Below are positions 1 to 11,832 of a DNA stretch of 64,000 bases, piece after piece. This DNA is from Plasmopara viticola (lineage: Eukaryota > Oomycota > Peronosporomycetes > Peronosporales > Peronosporaceae), in NCBI GenBank assembly GCA_001695595.3, contig MBPM02000026.1, forward strand, positions 620,001 to 684,000, written 5' to 3'. The first letter of the stretch is position 1; each line of letters starts with the position of its first letter. A program made the translations under genes and the position numbers. Under the pieces are notes generated by a model. That model saw only the letters and a program-made list of their open reading frames with translations. It was not told the DNA's origin and ran no database searches.

Positions 1-3000
1 CATTTATTAACTCAGACCAGAATATTTGATGCTATATTTTCATAGAAGAATTTACGCAAACTGCGTGATGTTTTTGCCTTTATGGAGCATCCTCTATAAA
101 AGCTAGCGACACTCACGGTGACGACTCTAATATTTTTCTTTGACAGTGCTCCAACAAAGTATTCTTTAGTCTCCTGGCGCGCGTCGATCATGTCAGATTC
201 TTGTAAACTCAATGTTCCAACCCTCAAACTAAGCAAACTCTCACCTTCTTTAGCTAGTCTTGCTTGCCCTGAGACAAGAAATGAAATGCTCCATCATCAC
301 CGATAAGCATTTCTAAAGGTGCAACAAGTCTGACGTAGCTATTTACTTTATGAAAGTGCGTTTTCGAAACTTTGATTATTTCATACTATGAGTCAAAACG
401 TGTCGCAAGATCGCTATCTATTTGGCTCATAACCCAACTCATAAAACGTAAGTGAGGTTTCCATAGCGTAACCCGTTAAACCAACGTGGTAAACACCGTA
501 AGTTTACAAGTTTATATGCTTGTATGCTGTGATTAGACCATGTACCGCACACTTCACTACTCTTCTACTTTTAGAAATACCATAGGCTATCAATTCCGAT
601 ACAACACCTATGACATTATTGACGTACTACGTTGTTAATCACCTTTCTCACACACAAAATAACAAGGGTTGCTGTCTATAGCATTGAATGCGATAGTTAA
701 GTGGGTGACGTGACACTGGGTTTTCATTTCGTATGTTAGGATGCGGGCAGACGTGTGGATATTCTGTGTTTTCAAAGTGTAAGATAAGAGTTAAGTCGAA
801 TGGAGTCGATTTAAAAAGGACAAACTACATGTAAAATCTTTGCAAAAAAGTCATGTTTTAGCATCTCAACCCTCTACCGCTCAATTTTTACCGTTAATAA
901 TGCTTTGCTAACGATAGCAACCGCTAAAGCAAGTGGCGCAACTACATTTGATATAGATTTTTTTACTCCATACCTTAAACTAGATCGAAGTGCATAAGAA
1001 GAGAAGACACTCTTTCTACATATACATAAATTCACACAGAACATTTGTTTGAGCACTTGCGTACTCAAACACCTTAAGCTTCGATTGAATCTGATGTTTG
1101 GAAGAAAAATTTGCTTTGTTCAAATGTTTGAATCGTGGTTTTGGCAGTATTCGCGAGACGGTATTAGCAACCAACCAATCGTTTGCCTTCAAATTACTAG
1201 CAATGTCTTGGAAGAAGTGATTATGTTGCTCGCCGACATTTTGCATCACATCGCTAGATTTTGGTGGAATTAGCTGTGCAACGAGATACTTCATATCATG
1301 GTGCCACGAACACAGGTCCCAACTTTGCGATTGTCTTTCCGAGCACCCACATTATGTGATTGGCCTTCTCAGCTGATGACAACGTTTTTCTTTATGACAA
1401 TTAGTTGCAAGAATTTTGGACACAAAAGACGCCATCAGTCACTTAATTGTCACTTTTGACATTTCAATTCCATTATTTTAGACGTTACTATATCATGTAT
1501 GCTCTTAGCCATACTAACCCTCTTGTAAAAGTAGGAGTATTAAGTATGTTGGTAATTGATAACAAGTGGTGACCTAAAAATGCATCGTCGCAAAGTGTGC
1601 AAGAAAATATATTGGCGTTAAATTGCGACCACAGTATCGACTCATGTGTGACTCGAAGAGATTTACTCGGCATTTGCAACAAAACTCGGATAACAACCAG
1701 CCTATGTGCGGAAGGCATGAGCTTCGAGCATATATCTAAGGAATGAGTCTGAGTGAGGTTTACAGAGAGCTTACAGTATATCTTAGTCATCTAAGCGCGT
1801 AAGCTCGTCAAGAGCCACAAGAAGAAGTATAAGCTTGCTCGCTGCACACACTGATGCGGCAAGCATTATATGAAAATTTCTGGAAATCACTGTCGTGGAA
1901 ATCAATACACCTTTACAGATGCTGCTACATATTTATGCCCCAATCGCCTCTGGAGTTATAGATGCACCCACGTTGTCGATGATTTCCCCCGTCGAGGTTT
2001 TAAATGTCGAAGTCGGACTTAGTTGACGGACCGGTTGTCGCAGATGAAGCGTTAAATGGAATGGAGCCTATTTTGATATATAACGTTCTGATGATAAATA
2101 CGATTTCGACGATGGAGTTGAAGTCATTTTAGCGATGACAAAAATCTGTTCGTCATAACAAAGCTCTTAGCCGGCTCGAGTAATGTAGACAGTCCCGACT
2201 AAGCTAAGAGTTCATCAGACACACCGTTAAACCTGCCCAAGAGGCATAATTACTCATGAATTCATGATTCAATGCACGAATCTAGTGGCAATGAAGACCG
2301 CATTTCTGGAACGAAACTTGTGACTAAGTATCGGGTGAGTCTAGTTTGGATGCTTTTGTGCGCGTAGGACAAGCGAAAATGTATGTGGAATCTTAGGTGG
2401 CAAAAGCTCAATCAAGCAACAATAATGGACACAAATTAATTAGGACTACGGCCGTTTATTGTTCTTACAATAAAGCACCATGAAACCAATCATCGAGCAG
2501 AGGTTAAGAAGCTAGTGCTTTAGATACGATGAAGTTTGTTGATGACGAATCTGGAAACGATACCAAAGAAAATGATTAAAGTACAAACATAAGCTTCAAT
2601 ATAGTATGACTGACAATTTTAGTGGGCTCGAACCGAAGGAGGTCAAGTTCAAGCATAGTGTCAAGCCATAGGCCAAGTCTGACACTAATCCTGCTTAGCA
2701 AACCAAAGAGACCGCTGGTGAAAAGAGGTTTAAAAATCATCTTGAAACGGTTTCGTGACGACCAAATACTTTCGTACAAGAATTGACTTGTAAAAGCAAC
2801 AAGCTTGATCTAATTGATTTTTTTGACGCTGCGCGATATGATTATTGGAGCATATTACTGATCCGCTAAACCTTTGTGTAAACAGATTAAAGTGGCTCGC
2901 AAATATGTTATAGATAAAATTTAATACGTATAATACTTCAGTGAGGGATGCATGGCTGCAAGTGAGCTCAGTCGGTTGAATAAGCTTTTAAACCTGTAAA

Positions 3001-6000
3001 CATCATTTTCTTGCAAATGCTATCTGCATCTCGATCAGAAGTAGCTCAACTCAAGAGTGTGTGCTGTCACGCATTTGGTAAATAAAGGATCTGCTGATTT
3101 TCATCAACATTGCTCGATTCATTGTGTAATTTATAAAATAGCGAAGTTGTGTTTCATTTTTCCAAAAGTATTACGCAAGATTCATCAAGAAGCCGCATGT
3201 AGAAACGAAGATGGACCTCTTATCAAGGCACGGAAGATTGTGGTTTATATTGTTTGTTTGACATTTTCCATCGCTTGGTGCTTTTTCATAAAAAAAAAGT
3301 ATTGTGTGTCCTATATAAGAGCTCATCACTGTTTAATCCATCAATTTTTAACAGAGCAAGCTATCAATTGTACCATACGAAGCCTTTAGCTCAATGTATT
3401 GCTCGATGAGCAATCAAACAAAGTTTCATAACACTGACGATCCACTCACGTTACACGCAAGGGTTTGGAAGTAACTGAAGCCGAGGTCTACGCAAAATAT
3501 GTGATCTAGAGAAAGGATATCTTTGGCTTTATTATCGAAGCCAATTATTGTCGATAAGCGTGTCTTGCCGCCAGTGACGCCGTGTCGACCATAGAGAACA
3601 TTAACAATTTCAGCTCGATATTCTTGGTATTTTCGATGCAGGTCGTGATTCTTTCACCGCCTCGCTCTGCTCAAGCGCTCATCATCAAAAGGTCTTTAGG
3701 CGAAGTGAACCAACAATATTGTGAAGTGTCTTTTCAATTAGAACAATCATTTCAGTGGTAAGGTAAATACTGCAGACAAGCGGATCAAGCCAAGCGTTTC
3801 GGGTCGTGCGTCTTAGTAATTCATTGAAAAATAAAGCCGTGGACGCTGATTCGAAGAATATTGTTATTTCTGGCACGTGCATTAAGACGTAATTTCGAAC
3901 GCTTCTGCGACAGATCCTGAAAGTACAAGCAGCGTCATATATCCAATAGAAGACCAATTTATAGTGTGTCATCAGCAGAAACAATAAAATATCTATCTTC
4001 ACTGAGCTTCTGTCAACTCTTTATGCATGTTGGTAATGAAATGGGACGTTTTATTGGACTGACAATCAAGACACGTTTTTGCTAGTTCTCTTTTACTTTA
4101 AATCGTTGTATTGCTTGTATATTTCATCGGGCTCTACTTTACTAGCTTCGCAATAATTAACTATATGTTTTTCCGCTTTGTCTGTGTCATGACGCAAATG
4201 AAAAACCTTATACAAAAAGCTCTTTTGAATTTGCTGGCTCTTAGCGTTTTCCAAGTTACTAGTTGGAAACCCATCGGCAACGTCATTTGGCTCGATCATT
4301 ATAGAGTTCAATTCGTACGGAGCGTACTTATCGAAAAAAGGTAAATTGCAATTACGCTTATCGTTTCCCTCCATTTAAGCGCTTTTAACTGATCCAACGC
4401 TCATTCAAACGATACTTTAGTAATCAATACGTGCTACCAGCATCGTAAATGTCACTTTGATTTAAAAGTAATTTTATATACTAAAAAGCCCAACTAGATA
4501 TCGAAATTATCATACACCAGCGCGTCTTCATAGCCAGTCAGGGAAAATGGCCATAAAAGTTGGAGGAATAGCTTTCGACAAACTCTATCACAACAGCTCG
4601 TAAAGTTTGATAATTCCAATGTCGATAAAACTGATTTGACACATCAGAATTCTCATTTGATCAAGTGTCAAACGTTGCTAAGCCCTTCGATTGCATGAAG
4701 AATGAGCTGCGTCCTAAACTTCTTTTGACAGAATCGCTGCTAGCGCGAGCTGCACCGAGATAGGAAATCGGGCGAATGATCTTGTCATTTTGGCCGGACG
4801 CATTGGCTAAGCACCTGCTGCATATCCTCTGCAAAGCTTGAAAGCAGGTTTAAAAGACCGTAAAAATGTATATTTTGCGGTGAGGTTATTTGTGCTAACA
4901 GCGCTTGAATTGAGAATTGCTTGATATACAGAGTCATCATGGAGCAAAAACGAAAAAAAATTTAGATTGTACGATGTTAAATCTTATCAAACTGATCGCA
5001 TTAAATACATTGACAACTGTAAATGTACATGGCTCGTATCTCATGCTTATGGATTCTTTGCGGAAAGTCAAGTGAGACAAAACTTTGGCAGGCGATTTTG
5101 CTTTGATTTGTTTTTTTTTAACAAATGCGGGATCATACAATCAGCGCTCGCCAAGCGCTTAAAGATGCTTAGACCATTGTGATGACTCGTCGCTGACAAA
5201 GACCGGATTAAATAAATTTAGACAAATTTTGCAAAAAAAGTGTGTTTTCGAAGTCACACTGTTCTCAATAAGCGTCTGATGAAGTATAACTTGGACTCGC
5301 GCCCGGAGTAAGGCTTTTTTGGAGTAATGATCGAATTGTATGATTTCTTTTGTCTTTTCTCATGACTTGACTCCGTTTGCTCATTAAAGTTTTTTTTTTA
5401 ATTTTTAGTCGAGCATAACCATTTCGAACTGCGGTACAAATATTTTTCTCCTGCTTAAATGCCTCTCGATATTCAGTCACGATTCGACAACTAAGTGGGT
5501 GCCTACCAGTTTCAAATTTAAGAATCACAGTCATTCGATTTCAGCCAGTATGAAGTTGCTCTTCGGTCCATCCATACCCATGTACCAGCAATTATTGCTG
5601 GCCAACTGCTTCTACAATGGCACTTTACAGAATTACGCCCCCTGATGATACATATGTGCAAGCGATATTAACAGCTACCTTTATCGTAAATGTTCCTGTT
5701 TGAACAGCCTTACGACCGGAGCCGACTAGTCATTTATCTTACGTGCCTAACCGTCGAGCTACGCTAAGTTCAAGAACATTACTGGCCACACCGTTTTTTT
5801 TTATGAATTTTCAACGACGCCAGTCCCAGCTTAGTTGATAACGAATCTTACAACTTTTGGACTCAACGAATCTTACAACTTTTGGACTCAGCCTTGTTAC
5901 TTATTTCGCGTTGCAATAGTAAATTAGTGCCTTAAATAGCTCCGGTATTTCACAGTCTAGAAACCTAGTCTTGACTTTATTCTAAGGCTTGTATACCTTC

Positions 6001-6076
6001 ATATCAGTATATCGATTCTATATATTTCGATATTCTCTGAGTTTCTATTTGTTTTGTAAGTGTGTGCTTTGCTTTT
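1..6076. other. Gene-poor region, no supported gene
   Basis: About 6 kb of AT-rich sequence with no open frame longer than 110 codons and nothing recognised in either strand. The best-looking short frames are 4093-4374 minus (93 codons, charged, ending before a TAA) and 3057-3389 plus (110 codons); neither shows a known motif or a convincing start context. A perfect 25-bp tandem duplication lies at 5841-5890. The region is most likely intergenic DNA made of very old repeats. Confidence 0.6.
5841..5890. repeat. Perfect 25-bp tandem duplication (two units)
   Basis: The 25-base unit beginning ACGAATCTTACAAC and ending GGACTCA occurs at 5841-5865 and again, without mismatch, at 5866-5890. Perfect identity suggests a recent duplication. 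No function is suggested. Confidence 0.9.
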
Positions 6077-6206
6077 ATGGACCAGATGCTTTTGAGTAAG
6101 AAAAAAATCAAGAAGTTGTCATTACCGGCTTTCCCCTTCCGCTGGACGCGCCAAGTTACAAAGAGCTTCGTTAAATCCCCTCTTGGCCTTACACATCAGA
6201 CAGGTA

Positions 6207-7355
6207 ATGGCACTTCGCGGTATTGATGGTGAGTTCGCTGGCTGGGTGTACAAGCAGGGCTCGATAGTAAAGAACTGGAAGAAACGGTTTATGGTCTTGA
6301 GAGGTCGGCAGCTGACGTACTACGACACGGCCGAGGTGGGTCCACAGACTAATCCTAAGGGAAGTTTTCAAGTCATTACTGTCGAGCTGAGCACCGACAT
6401 TCAGAATGGATTGCTAGTGCACGGCCGCGGGGGTCGTGTACTTAAGCTGTACACGGCGTCAGCCGAAGCTACCAGCGTTTGGTACAACATGATACTGAAT
6501 GCCACGGCAGCAGCCCCGCAACAATTCGTGGCTACGCCACTCGATCGCTTCTCAACGCTTTCAATTACGAACTCAAAGTCCGTAGACGACGAGCTAGAGC
6601 TGCTCGACCGTCTCGACTCCCGACCACTTAACGAGGACGGCAGCGAGCAGGTGACCCACTCGGGCTGGCTTAAAAAGGAAGGAGCTCGTGTCAAGAGCTG
6701 GAGACGACGGTACTTCGTTTTGCGTGGAAACGCGTTATCGTACTTTAACTCGGAGGATACAGGAGCTGCCGCTAAAGGCTCTGGTCACGTGCAAGCAGTA
6801 GAAGTGAACACAGTAACCAATGGACTCGACATCTCGTTTGATAATGGTCGAATATTGCGAGTTTCGGCCAAAAACAGCAAAGATATGGAACTTTGGCTCT
6901 GTAAGCTTAGCGACGCCATTGAAGCCGCTAATCAGGTGATAAATGACGTGCGGCAGTCTCTGGCTGCGCGCAATTCGTCGCGAATGTCACCGACCAGATG
7001 GAAGCAGCAGCAGAGATTGCAGCAGTACGACAACGATTATGGAATAAAAATGCGAAACTCTTCGGCATCCGTGCCCTCGGAGCCCAGAGGATTAATGGTT
7101 AAAACACCTGAAACGCCACGGCGACGCACAGTATACGAAGTACCGTCATCATCATCGCTTAAGGATTCGTATATTTCATCCGACCTGTCGTCACACTCCT
7201 CATACAATGCCTCGAATCTGACTTCGGATGGGTCAGCGACAAGACCGACTGTGACTGCAAATGACACAATTTTCACGAATCGCTCGTCAAGTTCCACGTT
7301 TTCTGACAGTGGTGACGAATACGACAGCGACGACAGCGATGGCGACTGGATTTAA
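6207..7355 (+). CDS. Protein with two PH domains and a serine-rich acidic tail
   Basis: A 382-residue, apparently intronless protein. The frame is open from a TTG at 6183, but ATG 6207 is the first methionine and lies seven residues before the first PH domain. PH1 spans about residues 8-103 (GWVYKQGSIVKNWKKRFMVL, closing Trp at 92). PH2 spans about 150-240 (SGWLKKEGARVKSWRRRYFVL, closing Trp at 230). The lysine/arginine-rich beta1-beta2 loops are the usual phosphoinositide-binding position, so membrane recruitment is likely. The remaining ~140 residues are Ser/Thr-rich, low in complexity, and end in an Asp/Ser-rich stretch. Unlike the two related PH proteins further along, it has no C-terminal CaaX box. 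An upstream ATG at 6077 opens a 49-codon frame that overlaps this start and stops at 6226. The PH assignment is firm; the cellular role is unknown. Confidence 0.88.
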   Translation: MALRGIDGEFAGWVYKQGSIVKNWKKRFMVLRGRQLTYYDTAEVGPQTNPKGSFQVITVELSTDIQNGLLVHGRGGRVLKLYTASAEATSVWYNMILNATAAAPQQFVATPLDRFSTLSITNSKSVDDELELLDRLDSRPLNEDGSEQVTHSGWLKKEGARVKSWRRRYFVLRGNALSYFNSEDTGAAAKGSGHVQAVEVNTVTNGLDISFDNGRILRVSAKNSKDMELWLCKLSDAIEAANQVINDVRQSLAARNSSRMSPTRWKQQQRLQQYDNDYGIKMRNSSASVPSEPRGLMVKTPETPRRRTVYEVPSSSSLKDSYISSDLSSHSSYNASNLTSDGSATRPTVTANDTIFTNRSSSSTFSDSGDEYDSDDSDGDWI

Positions 7356-7589
7356 ACAGCAATAATTTTGAGAAACGCGATTTTTATGTATGACCTAACG
7401 ATAACAGAAGCTGTAAATCTCAATTAAAAATCCTTTATTTCGAACTCACTTATTTTTTTGCAAGAAACAAGATTTACTCAATACAAGGGTATAATCTAAT
7501 TTGCTAGCACCCATTTTTAGACTTCACCACTTTCCCTACACTTTTGCACACCTAGCTAGACTGATTTTTGACTGCGTGACCACAAAAGG

Positions 7590-8390
7590 CTATACGCTGG
7601 CACTTGATGGCTCCTCAAAGTCTTCATGGCTTTCATGCTCTCGAATTACACGACAGAGTGAGCGCAATCTTCCAGCAATTTCACATTGTACCTTTTGCGT
7701 CTCCTGCTGAATTCGTAAAATGGCTTCCATTTGCTCCATGGGATCTAAAGGCACTGGCGAAACGCTTCCACTTTTACCCACTTCCATCGTTGCTGAAGCC
7801 TGTAAGCCTCGGCGTTGGTTCACTTGTTGTGGATCTAAAATTTGTCCCGCCTGCTCTCTTGTTCTGTCAATCATCTCAATAAATTCACGGATCTTGTCAC
7901 GTTCTTCTTGTAATTTTCTTTTTGCGGGCGTTAGCACCATCGTCTGTTTCAGCGTCTTTTGAGTATCTTTTGAGCGTTGTGCTCTCGCATGAATTTCGCT
8001 GCGTCGATTTCGAACAAGTTTTAAAAATTCCATATGAGTAAGTCTGGATTGATCGCGTTCGCCACCGTCTTTGAGGAACTGTAGGTAACTTTGCTGCAGA
8101 ATCTGCTCTGTTTCATGCTTGTTCGGAATCCGACCATACTTACTGGCATACTCAGCGTAACCTTGCAAGCACAATAATTGTAAGCGCTTGCTAAAATTCC
8201 TACGCTTGAACCTCGGCGTAGAGGTTGCGCGTTGCCTCAATCGCTGGGTTGGCACTTGCTTCTGATTTTGGCTCAAATGTAAAACCCCTGCATCCGATGT
8301 AGTTTGTGTGGTGTATCCTGGATTTGCAAAACCTTCGTCATCCATCGTCGCTTTCCATGGTAGCTCCAGCTCCACCTCTTCCTCACCCAT
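7590..8390 (-). CDS. Charged coiled-coil protein of unknown function
   Basis: A 266-residue single-exon frame. I do not recognise a domain. The N-terminus is acidic (EEEVELELPW), residues ~45-75 are very basic and Gln/Arg-rich, and two regions (about 125-185 and 215-250) have the Glu/Lys/Gln/Arg pattern and heptad-like hydrophobics of coiled coils (for example EERDKIREFIEMIDRTREQ). There is no signal peptide or membrane segment. It is transcribed away from the 3-hydroxyisobutyryl-CoA hydrolase gene, with only about 147 bp between the two ATGs. Codon use resembles the neighbouring genes and the frame is uninterrupted, so it is probably real. The basic plus coiled-coil make-up would fit a nuclear or scaffolding protein, but that is a guess. 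Confidence 0.72.
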   Translation of the reverse strand: MGEEEVELELPWKATMDDEGFANPGYTTQTTSDAGVLHLSQNQKQVPTQRLRQRATSTPRFKRRNFSKRLQLLCLQGYAEYASKYGRIPNKHETEQILQQSYLQFLKDGGERDQSRLTHMEFLKLVRNRRSEIHARAQRSKDTQKTLKQTMVLTPAKRKLQEERDKIREFIEMIDRTREQAGQILDPQQVNQRRGLQASATMEVGKSGSVSPVPLDPMEQMEAILRIQQETQKVQCEIAGRLRSLCRVIREHESHEDFEEPSSASV

Positions 8391-8537
8391 GTTGGTGATA
8401 GTTAACCGGAAACTGTATTAAGAGGATATTAGCTTTTAGATATGCTTTTTATCCAATCCAGTAATTTAAATCACAGCGAAAATTTTATGACATTAAATCT
8501 TGCACCACACGTTCCTTGATTTCAGATCAAGTCAATC
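8391..8537. promoter_or_regulatory. Short divergent promoter region
   Basis: The 147 bp between the coiled-coil gene (minus) and the HIBCH gene (plus) must hold both promoters. It is AT-rich. No clear match to the oomycete initiator stands out on either strand, so this is defined only by gene layout. Confidence 0.45.
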
Positions 8538-10027
8538 ATGCGTCTGACGTCAATGCGCGTGCGAATGTTGCAGCGCCCTAAGCGCACGAGCAAAGCCTTA
8601 CTATTTTCCACGAAAGCACCTGAATTTTCAGATATTGTGTACGGTCAGGACACTGGCGTGCGCACGGTTCAGTTTAATAGGCCAGAGAAGCTTAATGCGC
8701 TAACGCTTCCCATGGCGCTGCATCTGACGCATCGGCTGCACAAGATCGAGACCAACAAGACTGTGAATGCCATCGTTTTCTCTGGCATTGGGGGTAAGGC
8801 GTTTTGCGCTGGTGGTGACATCCGTGCGCTAGTCGACAATGGTCAAGATCCAGCGACACGCCACGTTGCACTCGACTTTTTTCGCCACGAGTACCGTCTA
8901 AACTATCTCTTGGCGACCACTGAAAAGCCCATTATTTCATTTTTGAACGGTGTCACTATGGGTGGCGGCGTAGGGCTTTCCATGCACGGCAAGTTTGTGG
9001 TGGCTACAGAGAAGACGGTATTCGCAATGCCCGAGACTGCGATTGGGTTTTTTCCGGACGTTGGTACCTCATATCTGCTACCGCGTCTTGGTCGTCGACT
9101 CGTAGAGGGTGAAAATTACGTGGCTGACGTGTCCAAGTCGCATGCGCTTAAGGGTCAGGGTGTACGTATTACATTATGGCGGGAAAGAGTTGTTTTTATA
9201 GAGAGTTTAAGCTTACGAGGTATTGTGTGGTGACAGCTAGGCACATTTTTGGCGCTCACGGGTGAGCGCCTTAAGGGTCACGAGGTTATTGGGTTGGGAC
9301 TCGCCACTCACTATCTACCTACGAGTGAGTACGAGACATTGGTACACCACCTGACGGGACTTGAATTTGAGGACCAAGTTTCGCAAGAGGAGCGCGATGA
9401 GAGAATTCACGAAGCTTTAGCGGAACTCGAGACGGATGAGGCATGTCAGGAAGTTCATCCTGGTGAGTAGATTTCAAAATTAAAGATCAAGTTGAGCGTG
9501 TTAACATAATCTTTTCTGGTGGAGTGTAGATTATCTTGAGACAGTAGAAAATGTGTTTGGTGCTCAGAATGAGAACGACACAATGGAGGGTATTTTTGAA
9601 CGCCTTGAGGTGCGTCAATGTTTCGAACCTGTCATCTTTCTGGCTAAATTTTGATTTAAAATGTGCTTCTTGCTATAATCAGAAACTCGATACAGAGTGG
9701 TCTATTGAGACGCTCGCTACGCTGAAAAAGATGTCGCCCTTAAGTCTGAAAGTAACGTTGGAGCAGATGCGGCAGGGTGCCGTAAAGACTTGCGCTGAGT
9801 GTTTCCAGATGGAGTACCGCATGGCAACAAGAATGATGGAGAACCCCGATTTCTTTGAAGGCGTGCGCTCGGTTATTGTGGACAAGGATCGCAATCCAAA
9901 GTGGTCAAAGCGGGACATAACTACAGTCACGACGAAAGAAGTGAAAGCATTCTTCAAGCCTCTTGAAAAGGATCAGGAACTGATTTTGTACCCGTCCGCG
10001 ACGGCAACGACGGAGAAGGAGGACTAA
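8538..10027 (+). CDS. HIBCH: 3-hydroxyisobutyryl-CoA hydrolase, mitochondrial, four exons
   Basis: Hydrolyses 3-hydroxyisobutyryl-CoA in mitochondrial valine breakdown. My exon model is 8538-9161, 9237-9462, 9530-9609 and 9683-10027, with donors GTACGT, GTGAGT and GTGCGT and AG acceptors, giving 424 residues (the human enzyme has 386). Crotonase-fold motifs are clear: GGKAFCAGGDIRAL (85-98), VTMGGGVGL (139-147) and MPETAIGFFPDVG (164-176), which carries the catalytic-loop Glu166 and Asp174. Exon 2 continues with LGTFLALTGERLKG, and exon 4 holds KMSPLSLKVTL and the conserved DKDRNPKW. The Arg/Ser/Thr-rich first 30 residues look like a mitochondrial presequence. About 20 extra residues (LVEGENYVADVS...) sit between the PRLGRR motif and exon 2; codon use there looks coding, but an earlier donor (GTAGAG after Leu188) would remove them. 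The family is certain; that boundary is less so. Confidence 0.93.
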
Positions 10028-10319
10028 GATGGATTTTGAAATGTAATCAGCTTGAAACCAAGCAGCCCGTCATCCAAGACAGACGCAGCACATGTGTTAA
10101 CGACTGGTGCCACAACTTGTATTCGTGCTCGATGTAAATGCTTGTTGAGCCACAAATGAAATTTGTGCTCATCGTGTATGCCTTTAAAGCTAATTTAATC
10201 TGAAGCACTGTGCGGACTTAATTTCACAAATAAACTGGCTACACTTAACCGTTCCGTTTTAATAGAAAGGTGTTATTGGCTTTATCAACGTTAATGATCG
10301 GGTGACGGTGCTTCAATCT
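10028..10319. other. Short intergenic spacer
   Basis: AT-rich spacer after the HIBCH stop. An AAATAAAC around 10229 could serve as a polyadenylation signal. No gene was seen. Confidence 0.4.
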
Positions 10320-11832
10320 GTCATGGAAGACGGAGGTCCTGTAACCACTCGGCAAGAAGCAAGCCAGCGGGTTGTAAATTTCTGTTCGATAATTAAAATT
10401 CGAGAGGCATGACAACCCACACGAGCAAATATGATAGCGAACATTTCCAATTTGTCCGCAAAAGTATGCGTCCACACAACATCTGGTGAAGTATATCATG
10501 TGCAAATTACTCAGGACCACACGTTTAGAAAACTGCGGCACGATGCTGCTAAATTTTGGACTTCATCTGATGAAGAGGTTACATAATAGGTGGAGATGGG
10601 TGTTTGTGGCCGGAGCATGCTAAAATATTTTCTTTGATTAGTCTGCATAGCAGTGCGATTATTTTGAGTACACAGGTGGCACTATTACAGCCAGAGCCTT
10701 ACACAATGTCAAAAATGTAAGCGCTGCGGCAGTCGGTAATGATGTACAAATAGGCAAGCGGCATGCATTAGCGGCATCAGCTTCTTCTTCATCACAAAAC
10801 CGGCCGCTAAAATTTGATGAGTCAACTCAACAAGCGCTTTCATTGACGTTGCGACGAACATTGGGCGCTTCCTACTATCAAACTAAATCTGCTTTCGCTA
10901 CGTATCCATTTGAAGATCTTTGGCTAATCTTTACATTTTACTGCAAAAAATGGGTGCAGTACAGAATTGGAGTTTGAAAAGCTACCAGTTTAACAAATTG
11001 CTTCGTGATTCAAAATATTAGAAGGACTTCATATTATTTATACATCTGTAACTCATGGAAAGCATCAACCATCAGGCAAAATGAACTACGATGATTTTTT
11101 GGATGCACTCGTAAGTAGTGCACGCCCTCCTTCCAAGCGCGGGGGCTAAATGCTCGCGCGCTTCGGGCAGGTGCTCTCGGGCATCTGCAGGTCATGCTCT
11201 CGGGCATCTACAGGTCTCTAAAGAGTCTCACCCTCGACGCGACGGTCTCCAGCACCAGGGCGCCACCTGGGCTCTTATCAAGTCAGAACTACACAAAATA
11301 ATGGAAGACCCTCACGGCCTCGGTGCTGGCTGCACTGCCCGCCGAACGAGACCCGACGTATGCGGACACCCCTCTATGCCGTGGACTAGCCATGGAGCCT
11401 AGCACGTGCATGACTTGGCAACGCGATAACGTAATACAATACAATACAATACTCGTAATAGTAGCACAGCTCGCAAGTACTAATGGCATTGTAGCCAGCT
11501 TTTTTTTAGCAAACGCTTAAGCAATGGCGACAATGAAAACAACCTTTTGCAGCGATTAACTTTGGATTGTATCCTGCCATCGGCAACTCGATGGCCTACC
11601 GACACTTGGCTGCAGCACACACAATGCCTTCGCAAACCGGACATCGTAATTTTCATTTCGAAGTTTCTTGAGCCACTGATAAGTATGTTCATGTTCTATG
11701 CTAGGAGCTACACATCAGGGGCAAGAAGGCCTACATGTCTTATGCGGACTTTAAAAAAAAATTGCTGACTTTTGTTTTGCCGGACTGTTGCTTACAAGCT
11801 TCGAAGTTGCACATGTCTTTCTAACATCATGC
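10320..11832 (+). pseudogene. Broken p25-alpha (TPPP)-like gene, interrupted by a retroelement
   Basis: Several plus-strand coding-like pieces line up in order. At ~10450-10570 there is a ubiquitin-fold-like stretch (TSGEVYHVQITQDHTFRKL). After a possible intron (GTGGAG..GCATAGCAG, ~10591-10652) comes an open run to ~10975 that includes FEDLWLIFTFYC. Then, in shifted frames, come NWSLKSYQFNKLLRDSK and HGKHQPSGKMNYDDFLDALV (to ~11115), resembling the p25-alpha/TPPP fold (Pfam PF05517-like). Beyond the inserted element the frame resumes with IVAQLA (11456-11474), then TRWPTDTWLQHT and SYADFKKKLLTFVLP. Damage: an indel near the A-run at 10945-10950 (followed by TGA), a second near 11012-11020, a TAA at 11518-11520, and the 327-bp insertion. 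TPPP-like proteins in protists are mostly linked to flagella and microtubules. Disruption is clear; family assignment is moderate, and the ends are uncertain. Confidence 0.55.
11124..11450 (+). mobile_element. Short internally deleted LINE derivative (SINE-like), copy 1
   Basis: A GC-rich 327-bp unit. It begins with the LINE 5' sequence (ACGCCCTCCTTCCAAGCGC; the first ~20 bases found in other copies are missing), includes an extra repeat of GGTCATGCTCTCGGGCATC, passes through CGCCACCTGGGCTCTTATCAAG, and ends with the LINE 3' sequence and a (TACAA)n tail. The flanks carry an imperfect duplication: ACTCGTAAGTAGTGCAC before and ACTCGTAATAGTAGCAC after. It sits inside the coding sequence of the p25-alpha-like pseudogene. 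Confidence 0.85.

Noticed and set aside
4093..4374. Effector-like C-terminus (93 codons minus)
   Set aside because: The ending slightly resembles WY-type effectors but lacks a signal peptide, RXLR and the W/Y core pattern.
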